Assembly: GCA_003550325.1 (NCBI GenBank)
Contig: QKWP01000631.1
Location: 81,646-145,645 of the forward strand
DNA length: 64,000 nt
Direction of reading: 5' to 3'
Origin: Gigaspora rosea
Lineage: Eukaryota > Glomeromycota > Glomeromycetes > Diversisporales > Gigasporaceae
How positions within the stretch are numbered: position 1 is the first letter of the stretch; each line of letters begins with the position of its first letter. The position numbers were made by a program, and so were the translations under genes. Below are positions 47,245 through 58,040 of this stretch, in pieces. The notes under the pieces were generated by a model. That model made no database searches and was not told the DNA's origin. It saw only the letters and a program-made list of their open reading frames with translations.

Positions 47245-47760
47245 AGTTTCAAGGTGCCTGTTCTGGGTCTAGATTTTATTCAGTTTTATATATCAAAATT
47301 ATACATGGATGAGAGTACAACTAGCCATATATACACTTTTAGTATTTAATTTAAGTAGTCTACTCTAAAGTTCTATACTAGCTGCTATACTTGCAACCCA
47401 ACTATGAGAATTGCTTATTTAAACTCTTTGATCTTTTACTTCTTGACTAATTTTTTACTGTGTTGCCAGGATTTTTCTTACTGAGCCTTTTTTACTATAT
47501 CTCTTAGGACTACTTTATTCTTGCAAAAAACTTGATAAAGTAATACCTATTTATTTATACTTTGGTAACTTATACAATAGCATTAACCAATACTTGTAGT
47601 CAGAGGTATTCTTGAACTGCTACTATTATTTACTTCTGCCTTTGTAAAGTTTGCTCTGGATCCTAGCACCTATCTCTACTATTCTTCTAGTCCTTATACT
47701 AATATATCACAAACTTCCAATTCAGTTAGCCTGATAGAATTGATTCATTTAGTATTACCA
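47245..47760 (+). repeat. dispersed repeat R1, nearly whole copy
   Basis: Runs from GTTTCAAGGTGCCTGTTCTG to TTCCAATTCAGTTAGCCTGA with TATTACCATAT at its end, and is not interrupted by nested elements. It is diverged from the copy at the right edge of the window by many C-to-T-like changes (e.g. AACCCTCTGATC here AACTCTTTGATC), as would follow from methylation-linked decay or simply age. Confidence 0.75.
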
Positions 47761-48149
47761 TATATGTCCGAAAATAAGCTACTACCTAAAATAAGCTACT
47801 CCTCTGATTTTTTTTAAAAATCTTAAAAAATTCGTTAGCAGTTGCTACATATAAAACTTTTTTTCTACTAAGTAAACTTCAAAAAGTTAATTAAGTAAAG
47901 TTGTTTAGCGCATAAAAATACACCTACAATAAAAATTTAGTGTCATTTGGATAAGTTTTTATTAGTACGTTTTTCAATTTTTTCAAAAAATGCTATATTT
48001 CGAAAATAAGCTACTTTACGATTTTTGTGTAATTTTTTGGCCAAAAAAGGTAGCTTAATTTCGAACACATACGGTAGATGCTACAATAGTTTTTTTTCTT
48101 TTGGTTTTTACTTTTATAGTATAGATTTTTTTTTTAGTACAATTCTAAT
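47761..48149. other. foldback remnant
   Basis: TGTCCGAAAATAAGCTACTA near 47767 and, inverted, TAGCTTAATTTCGAACACAT near 48050 bracket about 300 bases; CGAAAATAAGCTACT also recurs directly at 48000. It is probably an inverted-repeat element of about 310 bp (47765-48075). No gene. Confidence 0.55.
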
Positions 48150-48430
48150 TAGGGTTCCTCAAATTCAAATCAAATATTGGATCAATTTGAATTTGATCAA
48201 ATCAAATTGACTCTGATTTGAATTTGATTTGATTCAAATATTTGAATTTGAATTTGATTTGAATTTGAATTTTTAATAGTAATTTTCAAATCAAATCAAA
48301 TATTTGTCAAATCAAATCAAATTTGACCATATTTGAATTTGATCAAATCAAATATAGTCAAATTTGAATTTGAATTTGATTAAATATTTGATTCAAATAT
48401 TTGAAGATCAAATCAAATTGCGGTATCCTA
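48150..48430. mobile_element. hAT-like MITE made of TTTGAATTTGATCAAA words
   Basis: 281 bp, ends TAGGGTTCCTCAAATT and, inverted, TAGGATACCGCAATTT, flanked by perfect 8-bp duplications ATTCTAAT at 48142-48149 and 48431-48438. Apart from the outermost bases the whole element is a patchwork of GAATTTGAT and ATCAAATTC words in both orientations. No coding capacity. Confidence 0.9.
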
Positions 48431-48819
48431 ATTCTAATAGCCAAGTTAGTAAACTCTTTTCTTCAAAAATCATATCATCGGAAGAATTTTTTAAGTTCAG
48501 ATTTGTGCAGATTTCTAAAAAAACAATAATTAAAAATTTGTGAAGATCTGTGACCCTACAATTATACTTAAAGAAATTTTTTTTATAAATTCTGCGAAAA
48601 TACATGAATCTGCACAGACCAGAGGTGTAATAGCCAAAAGTAAATAAAAATAAATTACTATATACTCATCTAAATATTAAATGCTACCTAAATTTTCATA
48701 CATTAAAAGAATATATTCGAATATTTATACTATATTTTAACAATGTAATTTATAAATATTTTATTACTAATATATAATATAATAATAATATATGTAAAAA
48801 AAAATAACTAAATAAATTA
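48431..48819. other. AT-rich spacer
   Basis: No gene recognised; 48440-48605 contains an open minus-strand frame of 65 codons without family resemblance, and TCTGTGCAGATT / AAGATCTGTG words near 48500-48620 suggest a further small inverted-repeat remnant. Confidence 0.35.
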
Positions 48820-50843
48820 GGGAGCTGACAGAAATCAGGTGATTTTTTGGTGGGTGGGTGGGTTAGCCAATGTATCAGGTGTAATTCTGGCCGGAATTAT
48901 CAAATTCCGGCCAAAATTATAAAACATTTTTTAATTAAAATTATAAATTTATATATAAATTTAATATTAAATAACTTTTGATCTACTGGACCAATTTAGA
49001 TGATTTAACTACCAAAATGATCCTCTCAAAGAGAGGATTCTAACAAACCTAAAATTATTAAATTCAAATAACTAGATCGTAATATCGATATAGATTTGTA
49101 TTACTATAAATATTATATAATATTTTAATATACTATATAATAATGGGTGCTTTTAGGCATCTCCCGCGAGATATATATTTCCCTGCAGGAGATATATATC
49201 CCACGCTAGTTGGCCAATCAAAAAATGGAAATATCACGTGATTGTCACTAGCCCGAATCATGTGCAACCAATCGATCGTGTATAACTAAAACAACAATCT
49301 CGGAAAAAAACTCCAATTATATTCACTTTGGATCCAATCAAAAAATAAATAACTAGATTTTTTTTTATTAAGATTTTTATTAAATTAATAATATATTTAA
49401 CTCGGTCAATTACATTATAAATTCGTATACCTGGTACAATTACACGATCTAGTACTTAAACGAAATTTTGCAATAAAGTATAATCGGCTGCATAAGTGGC
49501 CGATTATACTTTACTGCAAAATTTCACTTACATCCAACTATAACTCCACGCTTTATGAAACTCATTAATAACGCTATCCGTAGTAAAACCTTAATATCAA
49601 CAACACCCAAAGTGATAAAGATTTGAAAACGACAGCACTGAAAAAGACGAAAGCTTGAAACCAAATTCTTAAATTTCAACAAGTAACGGCACGAAACGGT
49701 GAAAGTTCCCATTATTAATTGCATGTATTAGCAAACTCAAGAAGAAAAAAAGAAGTAATTAGATGTGAATGAGGGAGAAAAAAAGAGGGAAAAAAAAACC
49801 TAAAACTTACCCATCGTTCCCAATACTAACTCCATGCTTTGGCGACAAACCCAAAGTGACAAAGATCTAAAAACAATATCACCGAAGCAACAAAAGCATG
49901 AACCAACGGCACAAAATGGTGAAAGACTAAATCTTCACAAAAAACGGCACCGAAACGACACAAGTCCAGAATCTCCATAAACGATGGCACCAATAAGCGA
50001 CGACAACCACAATAGCGGCACCACTAAACAAACCTACAAAAGAAAGACAAGTCAACAGTGGTTCAAGCTAAGGAAAAAAACGAAAAAGGCCACATATCTC
50101 ACAAGATCCAAAAAAAATCCTTATTTTGCAAGATCCTGGTTCTAATTTCGACTACCCAGTGTTCTAGCGAAGCGAATCTACAAATAAAAAAAAGTTAATA
50201 TTAGTTCAAGAAAACAAAAGAAACAAACAAAAAAAAGTAAACCCCACTTATTCTACAAGAAACAAAAAAACAACTCCCGTTTATATTAAAGGACCCGGTC
50301 CTAATCTCCACCGTCCGGTTTCCAGCGTTCTAGCGAGACAAGCCTACAAAGAAATTTAGTATTAGTTTGAAAAAAAAATAAAAAACAAACAAACAAAGGA
50401 AAAAAATACTTATCTCGCGAAAAGAAAAAAAAAACATGCAAATCTAGATCTAGTGCTAGATCTAAATCAGATTAAAGATCAGGGATTAATCGACCCCGAA
50501 TCAGGCACCGGTACCACCGGGTGGGAGATATATCTCCCGGAGAGATACATCTCTCGCGAGAGATGCCTATAATTTCCCTATAATATTATATAAATCTAGA
50601 TTGATTTTACGATCTAGTAATTGGATTTTAATAGTTTTGGACTTGTTAGAATTCTCTCTTTGAGAGGACAATTTTGGTAGTTAAATCATCTAAAATGGGT
50701 TGGTAGATCAAAAGTTACATAATATCAAAGTTTTTTATTAATTAATATATAAATTTTTTTGCAATTTGATTGGCTAATAAGGTGTCAGGTGTGGGTGGGT
50801 AGCCCCTTAAGAGATGGAAATCACCTAATTTACGACAGCTCCC
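48820..50843. mobile_element. outer foldback element with nested insertion
   Basis: Ends GGGAGCTGACAGAAATCAGG and, inverted, GGGAGCTGTCGTAAATTAGG, flanked by TTA on both sides. The left arm (to about 49140) and right arm (from about 50590) are inverted copies with TCTCAAAGAGAGGATTCTAA and GGTAGTTAAATCATC motifs, homologous to the arms of the 1390-2320 element. The G-run GGTGGGTGGGTGGG follows each end. The element at 49145-50578 is inserted at its centre. Confidence 0.85.
49145..50578. mobile_element. Mutator-like non-autonomous element
   Basis: 1.43 kb. Left GGGTGCTTTTAGGCATCTCC followed by CGCGAGATATATATTTCC; right, inverted, GGGAAATTATAGGCATCTCT followed by CGCGAGAGATG. Flanks TATAATAAT and TATAATATT are an 8/9 match to a 9-bp duplication. 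The interior (49500-50480) is a loose minisatellite of CGACAAAC, GGCACCRA and AACGGCAC words with AAAAAACAAA tracts. Related ends occur at 53326-53663. Confidence 0.8.
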
Positions 50844-50846
50844 TTA

Positions 50847-50895
50847 GGGGAGTAACAAAAATCAGGTGATTTTTTAGGGGGGGAGGGGGGTAAAA
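50847..50895. mobile_element. TWA-target MITE, cut by an assembly join
   Basis: The left 49 bases of the same MITE as 20233, abutting the TTA that ends the outer element. It stops at the N at 50896 and is followed by unrelated DNA (including a palindrome around 50940-51035), so the truncation may be an assembly artefact. Confidence 0.7.
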
Positions 50896-51039
50896 NATTT
50901 TTAGGTGCTGAACAAGTTTACTTAGTGCATTTTGTTAGAATTAATTAATAAAAATTTGCGAATTATAAGATTTTTAGAATTTTATTAATAAAATTCTATA
51001 AAATCTTATGATTCATAAAATTTTACTAATTTATTCTAA

Positions 51040-51188
51040 GGGGAGTAACAAAAATCAGGTGATTTTTTAGGGGGGGGAGTAAAAAAAAGTGAAATTATAT
51101 ATAAGGAACCTGACTATTTATATATTAAAGAAGAGGGAGGGGGGTATGCCTCTGATAAAAAATAATCAGGTGATTAATGACACGGCCC
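51040..51188. mobile_element. TWA-target MITE, copy 3
   Basis: 149 bp, ends GGGGAGTAAC and, inverted, GGGCCGTGTC, flanked by TAA and TTA. Body matches copies at 20233 and 34316. Confidence 0.88.
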
Positions 51189-51224
51189 TTATAGCACTTT
51201 AAAGTTAGTTAAAATTGAAACACA

Positions 51225-51960
51225 TAGTAATTATATATAAAACAATAGTAATCTTTAAAATGCATCAACTTTTTATAAAGAAGGTTTTTCAAAAAAATAT
51301 TTGGTAAATTTATAGAACTAATATTGCTCTACAAAGTTACTGGTCAGTTTTTTAAAATGCCTCTTGTACAAAAAATTATAGTGATTTAATAATTGAAACA
51401 TGTTAAGTATAAGTTTCTTGCACCATATCTATCGTGCTATGTTCTGTACTATGTTCGTTTTATTCTAAAGAAAAAAATGTTAGTACTGTAATAAAAAAAA
51501 AAAGAATACTATCATATACTAGCCTTATGTTCATTCTTTTCAACTCCAATTTCATGACAATAAAAATATTCAACATGTGACAACACCTACAAATAAACCA
51601 AATAGCAATGTACCTATGCAACAATGTAGAACTACCCAAACTAAGAAAACTATATTCACAAGATAACCAAAATGGCGACAACACCTAAGTCGACAAGTTT
51701 ATACCAAGGCTCCAATAACACAACAACTACGAAACTGGCAATAACAATATTTTCTAATACAAAATATGATACCAACGATAGCTCCAATGACACATTCTCA
51801 GCGTCCAATTCCAGCACTCCAGCGAAGCACAGGTCTAAAATAAAAAAAAAATTGAATAATAATAAATAAATAAATAAACAAATAAAATGAAACTAAAACT
51901 TATCTTTAGTATATCTCCGGGCTCAAACGACGTTGACGACTTTAAATATGATATAACAAA
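51225..51960. repeat. repeat-derived DNA
   Basis: 51225-51430 is a worn copy of the MITE at 44998-45198. 51660-51900 has GGCGACAACACC, CCAATGACAC and CAGCACTCCAGCGAAG words like the minisatellite interiors elsewhere; the frame it opens has no protein character. Confidence 0.5.
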
Positions 51961-53110
51961 AAAATTAAGAAAAAATATTTATATAGTATGATTCCAATCT
52001 GAAAATAATTGGCCAATCATATTAATCTAATACATACTACTATATAAAAAAATAAAAAATATAATTTTAATAAAAAAACTTAAAAAATAATAAAAAAATT
52101 AAAAAAATTAAATAAAAAATAATTAATTTTGAAAAAAAACAAAAAAATGTATAAAAAAAAAAATTGAAATTATTTTAATTATAATAAAAAAAAAAGTTTA
52201 TGTAATTTAGCGCATATGCGTTGTAACGCACCCATCTGATAAACCAATCAGATCGTAGGATCAGGTGTAACGTGAAATTGAGAAAAAATAGCGATCTTTT
52301 AAAAAATCGCCTGTGGCTCAAAATTTTGCTTATGAAACCACTCTTCGTGCTCTAACAAAAAAAATTCCTTGCAAAATTTTACTATAAAACCCCTTTCTCG
52401 CCTACACACTATTCTAACCTCACCCTAACCCTAACTAACAAAAAAAGGGGTTATTTTGGTTGTTTTGATTTCATGTTACACCAAATCATATGAGGTGCGC
52501 TACAGCGCACATGCGCAAAAATATTAAATTCAAAAAAAAAATTCAAAATTATATTATTAAAAAAAAAATAAAAATAAAATAACAAACATTAAAAAAACAA
52601 TAAAAAAAAACTTAAACAATATAAAAATTAAAAGAAAAATAAATAATAAAAAAAAAATTTAAAAAAAACCAATAAATTTAAAAAAAATTTTAAAAAAACA
52701 GAAATTAAAAACAAAATTTAAAAAAAATGATAAAATAAATAAAAAATAATTTAAAAAAAATAAAAAAAATTGATATAAAAAATTATAAAAAAGTGAATAA
52801 AAAAATAAATAAAATTAATAAAAAAAAATATTAAATGAAAAAAATAATAAATAATAATAATAAAAATAATAATAAATAATTTAAAATAAATAAATTAAAT
52901 AAAAAAAATTTTAAATAAAAAAAGTGATTTAAAAAAAATTTAAATAAATAAAAAAAATAGATTGAATAATAAAAAAAATCGAAATAAATTAAAACAATAA
53001 AAAAAAATAAAAATAGTAAAAATAAAAAAATGATTTTTTTAAAAAAAAATATACATAATAAAAAAAAATAAAAAAAAAGAATAAAAAAAATGATAAAAAA
53101 AATTAACCTA
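51961..53110. repeat. A-rich low-complexity tract
   Basis: Two stretches (51961-52200 and 52520-53110) consist almost only of A and T with strong A excess on the plus strand (AAAAAAATAAAA, AATAAATAAT). A MITE at 52205-52515 separates them. No gene. Confidence 0.8.
52205..52515. mobile_element. MITE with CCCTAAC core
   Basis: Ends GCGCATATGCGTTGTAACGC and, inverted, GCGCATGTGCGCTGTAGCGC. The interior has TTTTGCTTATGAAACCACTC, GCTCTAACAAAAAAAATTCC, GCAAAATTTTACTATAAAAC, CACCCTAACCCTAAC and TTGTTTTGATTTCATG: the clearest copy of the shared core. About 310 bp, non-coding. Confidence 0.82.
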
Positions 53111-53325
53111 TTTGATAAATTTGAAAATTACTACAGATTATTATGTTTTTATTTTCCCGATATTATAAAGAAATTTGAACTATTATTATATTTAAAAAAA
53201 TATACTTGTATATATTATAAAGTTTTCTGGGTTGGTCAAAAATTTTGTGTAGTTACACAAAATTGCTAATGCTGATTGGTCAATTTATGTAAATTTATAA
53301 GTTAGTTTTATTACTAAATTTTAAT
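53111..53325. other. AT-rich spacer
   Basis: Short AT-rich segment whose ATTTTGTGTAGTTACACAAA contains a small dyad. No gene. Confidence 0.4.
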
Positions 53326-53663
53326 GGGAAATTATAGGTATCTCTCACGGGATATATATAAGTTACAACCAAATTCATTTAAGGTAGGGCTAGGGTTGTG
53401 TAATAGTGTTAGTAATATATATAATAAAATTGGTCAAGGAAAATTTTTTGTTAGGCTCGAAAGGTAGTTTCTTATGTAAATGTTCAAGAAATAAACGATT
53501 TTTGAAAAGGCGAACGTTTGTTTTGAAAATTTTCTGATCGTGTTATGTTATACCAAGGGCGATTAACTATTCGCTAATTTGGCATCGATCATCACGTGGA
53601 ATGATTTTTATTGACCAATTTCACAGGAGATACATCTCCCGCAGGAGATGCCTAACAACACCC
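53326..53663. mobile_element. Mutator-like MITE with inverted CCCTAAC core
   Basis: 338 bp with perfect 9-bp duplications AATTTTAAT at 53317-53325 and 53664-53672. Ends GGGAAATTATAGGTATCTCT and, inverted, GGGTGTTGTTAGGCATCTCC, as in the element at 49145. But its interior is the shared core in reverse (GGTAGGGCTAGGGTTGTG, TTTTTTGTTAGGCTCGAAAG, AGTTTCTTATGTAAA), not the minisatellite found at 49145. Confidence 0.85.
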
Positions 53664-54680
53664 AATTTTAATACCCAATTTTTAAAATTTCATATCTTAC
53701 TGAGTTTTTAACTATTAAATAATTTTACTATCATTAGAATCAGAAAAACCTAGTTTACTTATTATAATTTTTTATAAAATTAAATATAAAAAAAATTACT
53801 ATTAAGTTTATATATAATTTTAAAAATAGTACCCTTTACCCTTAATATTTCTTAATCCTTTTTACAAGTTTATTTAAAAATACAAAGGCAGTTTCTGACT
53901 AACATATTTAAAATAATACATTTAAACAAAAAATTTTGACAAATATTTTTACAAAAAAAATAATTATAACTTTACAAGCTCTTGACCAAATAATCTAAAA
54001 TTGAAATTTTAATCTTTTTTGATTCTCTTTATAAGTTTACTTAGAAATACAAAAACAGTTTCTTTTGATTAAAATATTCAAAATAATATAACAAATATAT
54101 TTATAAAAAAATTTTTTTAGCAAATATTTTTACTAAGAAAATTAACTATAATTCTATAAATTTTCTACTAAATAACTTAAAAATTAAGATTCTAACCCTT
54201 TTTAATCATTTCTACAAGTACATTTAAAAGCATTAAAGTAATTTTTTGGGCTAAAGTATTAAATTTAAACAGGATCCTGAAGAACTCTGATACAACTTAG
54301 ATCTGAGTTTGTATAATATCAGCTAAATAGGTGCATAAAATAGGCCAAAATTTGAAAATTTACTATATAAAAATGCAACGTTTGATGAATTTTTATACAA
54401 AATTTTTTTTTAGTAATCTTTGAGTTATATTAGAGTTCTTCGGGGTCCTATTTAAACATTGTATTGATTAGTATACCAGGATACTGTATATTTTTGAATT
54501 TAAATATAAAAAAATAACAAAATTTTGGTTCTCATTTATTTTGTTAAAATAAGTTAATCATAATTAATTACTAACTAATAATAACAATACAAGCTCTCTA
54601 TTTTTCAAAAGTACAGTTAGTAATTGTAACTAACTATTATAAAAAGGCAAAAAACTTTAGCCAAAAAGTATGAATATAAG
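53664..54680. other. AT-rich repeat-like DNA
   Basis: 53690-54260 contains three or four diverged direct copies of a roughly 180-base unit (AATCTTTTTTGATTCTCTTT, CAAGTTTATTTAAAAATACA, AAGGCAGTTTCT and TTTTGACAAATATTTTTAC). 54270-54460 has AACTCTGATACAACTTAGAT and its approximate inverse ATTAGAGTTCTTCGGGGTCC, a small foldback. No gene. Confidence 0.5.
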
Positions 54681-54686
54681 TTAATT

Positions 54687-55190
54687 CATGATATGCCTAA
54701 GAACCAGTGAAATAATATAGTAAATCATGGGGAAATTTACTATTGTTTTTTGCCTTTTTCAGAATTTAGAGTTTCCCAAAGGACAAACCGATTTTCTACT
54801 AAGTAAACATCTCTTTTAAATTAAATAAAAATTGTAGAGGAGAAAATTCCGGTCATAATGGTAGTTAAATTATTAAAATCGGCCCAGTGGATCATGAAAT
54901 ATAAGCATTTTTGTCTTTGCGACTATATAGTGTAAACAAAAAAGTAAACATATAATCACAAAGACAAAAATGCTCATATTTTATGATCCACTAAGCCGAT
55001 TTTAATGATTTAACTGCTATTATGACTGGAATATTCTCCTTTACAACTTTTATTTAATGCAAAAGAGATGTTTATTTAGTAGAAAATCAGTTTGTCCTTT
55101 GGAAAACTCCAGATTCCAAAAAATGCAAAAAATATATAGTAAACATATTCCCACTATTTACTATGTTTTTTCACTAGTTTTTAGGCGGAT
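54687..55190. mobile_element. 500-bp foldback element
   Basis: Left and right arms of about 230 bases are inverted copies around a centre at about 54945. Matching pairs include CAAAGGACAAACCGATTTTC with GAAAATCAGTTTGTCCTTTG, and AAGCATTTTTGTCTTTGC with its inverse near 54962. The outer parts (CAGTGAAATAATATAGTAAA) are also mirrored. No reading frame. Confidence 0.8.
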
Positions 55191-55558
55191 CACGAATTAT
55201 TCATTACTTAAAAATTCTCTATAGAATGTTTTAGAATTAATATTCAAATTTTACTGTATTAAAGGACTACTACTGGCCTACTCTTTTTTTTTCTTTTTTA
55301 ATACATATTTAATCAGGTTCTTTATATATAATTTAAATTTTTTTTACTTCTTTTCTTAAAAGTTATTTGATTTTTGGTACTCTTCTAGCAATAATATTTA
55401 AATAATTAATTAAATTTAAATTTAAAGTTAGAGTAAAAATTAAAATTAAAAACAAAATTATAAAATTATAGTAAAATCACAAGAAAAAGTATTTTTGCTT
55501 AGTAATACAACAGAAATTACTTTAGGCCATGCAAAACAAATAAAATTGTTTTTTGTAA
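55191..55558. other. AT-rich spacer
   Basis: No gene or repeat recognised in these 370 bases. Confidence 0.4.
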
Positions 55559-56367
55559 GGGGCATGTCATTTATTACATAATTTTTACCATTGATATATG
55601 GTCAAAGGTAGTGATCACATCTATATATTATTTAATCAATCAGAATTAGATAAAATGATTATACTATACATAGGTAAAGGTGGCTACTAAATAAAAAATA
55701 TTATCCCTTAGATTGTAACACAGGCAAATTTGCCTGCGTATTTTAAAATTTTTAATAAAATTTTAAATATTGATTTTAGTCATATCTTTTTTAAGTAAAA
55801 AATATTCTTTGAGTTTTGTTTTAGTAACTTTGTTATAAATTTTTTTTAAAATCATTAGAAAACTTTAATATAATAAATGTTTAAAGTTCTTGTATTGGCA
55901 TTTTTACTATTAAAATTTTTCTTTAGATTTTTTCAAATTTTATATGTTCCCGTCTATAAAAAAAATCTTTACTTCTAATACAAGTCTTAATTTTTACAAG
56001 TAAATCATTAAAGTTGCAATAATGAAAGTTGTCATCCTTTATATAAACTACAATATTGTCTTAAGAACTATAGTTCTAAAACTAAAACTAAATAAGATCA
56101 CAGAAAAATTGTAATAAAATTTTTTAAAAAAATTTTTTCTTAAAATTATCTATTTTCAGCTTATATGTAACTATAATTTATTTTCTTATAATATAAAAAC
56201 TAATTTTGCAAAAAAGTAATCCTTATTTTCAAATATAATTGTACAAAGTTTTATTTAATTATTTTAGCATTTTAAAAAAGTAAATCAGAGCTAAAAAAGT
56301 GCAAAAACGCAGGCAAATTTGCCTGTGTTCTACTACAATCTAAGGGATATAATAAATGGCACGCCTC
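55559..56367. mobile_element. TWA-target element with nested palindromic-TIR element
   Basis: Ends GGGGCATGTCATTTATTACA and, inverted, GAGGCGTGCCATTTATTATA, flanked by TAA on both sides. At about 55701-56351 a second element with ends ATCCCTTAGATTGTA, each followed by CACAGGCAAATTTGCCTGCG, is inserted. The AGGCAAATTTGCCT in each nested TIR is itself a perfect palindrome. Confidence 0.75.
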
Positions 56368-56599
56368 TAACTTGATCAGATTATTTTTTTAGAAAAATTA
56401 AAAATTTTTATATAAAATTTTTTTTGAAAAAAATTTATAAAAATTTTAATTTAACAAAATTTTTAAATATAATATTTTTTGCTAGTAGCCAAGTGCTATT
56501 TACTTGTTTTATATAAAAAACAAACAACTAATTTAATTTGTATAGCCTTAGTAAAATTTTAAATTATAATAAATATGGTTATATATATAAAAAAAATGT
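56368..56599. other. AT-rich spacer
   Basis: Only A/T-rich DNA with ATTTTTATATAAAATTTTTT-type dyads; nothing recognised. Confidence 0.4.
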
Positions 56600-58040
56600 T
56601 GCTAACTTTCATTCTAGGTAACATCACCTAGTTTAGAAATCAGATCAGAAATCAGGCCAAAAACCAGCTCAGAAATCTGTATAAACAACAAGTTGGAAAA
56701 ATCAAACTACTATTATGTGATGCATCATTATATAGCATAATTATTATACAAAATTTTATATTTTTACTAACTATTAGTCTAGATGATTTCATTAAAAATT
56801 ATTCTGGTTACATAATATATATATAGTCAATTTAATATAAAATTTAATATATGTATATATAACAAAATTAATATATTAACAAAGACTATCTATAAATTAA
56901 AGTAAAATATATAAAACCCTTTTTAAAATTCAACATAATGAAAATTGACTCTAACCCTAATCTTTAGGGCTTATGATTTTTTAGGCCCTGAACTCTAACT
57001 TGATCTCTAAACTCTGGCAAGAGCTACAATGAAACCACAAATACCAATGACAAAAAGAGCTATAATAAAATCACTAATACCAAACCATGGCAAAATCACA
57101 AGCACTAATGACGAAAAGAGCTATAACAAAACTACAAGTACCAAAATATGTCAAAATCACAAGCACCAATGTATTTGAACTTTATTAGCTGATATATAGA
57201 GAATAAATAAAGTAGGCAAGAGTTAGTAAGAAGAACTAATGAAATGAAAATGAACTAATGCAAAAGATGTGCTAAAAACACAGACTAACAATACCAACAA
57301 TAAATATCAACATGTATAGTATTGAAATTATTCTAGAAAAAGCTTAAAAAGAAAAAAATGCATAAGCAGGTTGTAAGAGAATTAACAAAATGAATAAACA
57401 AAAACACTGAACTAATGATGCTAATAGTAAAAAATATAATGAAATGCATAAAGTATCTACTTACGATACTAGTGATGTACACAGTATGTATACTAACAAC
57501 AAAAAGCTTTAAAACTATTACCTAAAAGCATAGAATAGAGAAAAAGCAAATGTTACCGTAATACTAGCCAAAAAGCTAAAAACTAAAAACAATTATGGTA
57601 AAAAAAAAGAAAAAAATACTTCAACTATGGTGATAGCAACTCCAAACACAGCATCCAAAACAAAAAAATCTATATTAGCAATACTTCAAGCATGCTAATG
57701 CAAGAAACCATTTCTAAAAAAATGCTGACTGTACCTTAAAAAAAACAGATTGGTTAAATAATATCATATAAGAAAGAAAGAAAAAAAAATTATAGTAGAT
57801 TTGTTAGGGTGGTGACAGATATTACGTAATATTTTAGGGGGGTCTCTGAAATCTTACGTTAAATATAGAAGTTCATAATAGCCAATTAAATTTCTCTTAT
57901 TTAGGGGGGAGAGGGTAGGGGGTAAGTAAAATTATATTACGTAATTTATGTCACCACCCTTATGTAACTAGTGTGATCATATAAACAATAACGATCTTTA
58001 CCTAGTATAGGTAATATTACCTAGAGTGAAAATTAGTTAA
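56600..58040. mobile_element. non-autonomous element sharing interior with 13115
   Basis: Ends GCTAACTTTCATTCTAGGTA and, inverted, AACTAATTTTCACTCTAGGT, the same termini as 23843-25653. The interior (56780-57720) matches that of 13115-14358: GATGATTTCATTAAAAATTA, TTCAACATAATGAAAATTGA, and a minisatellite of ATCACAAGCACCAATGACGA and GAGCTATAACAAAA. A 153-bp MITE is nested at 57807. Confidence 0.8.
57807..57959. mobile_element. TWA-target MITE, ATTACGTAAT subfamily
   Basis: 153 bp, ends GGGTGGTGACAGATATTACG and, inverted, GGGTGGTGACATAAATTACG, flanked by TTA on both sides. G-runs follow both ends as in the 20233 family, but the body differs. Confidence 0.88.
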
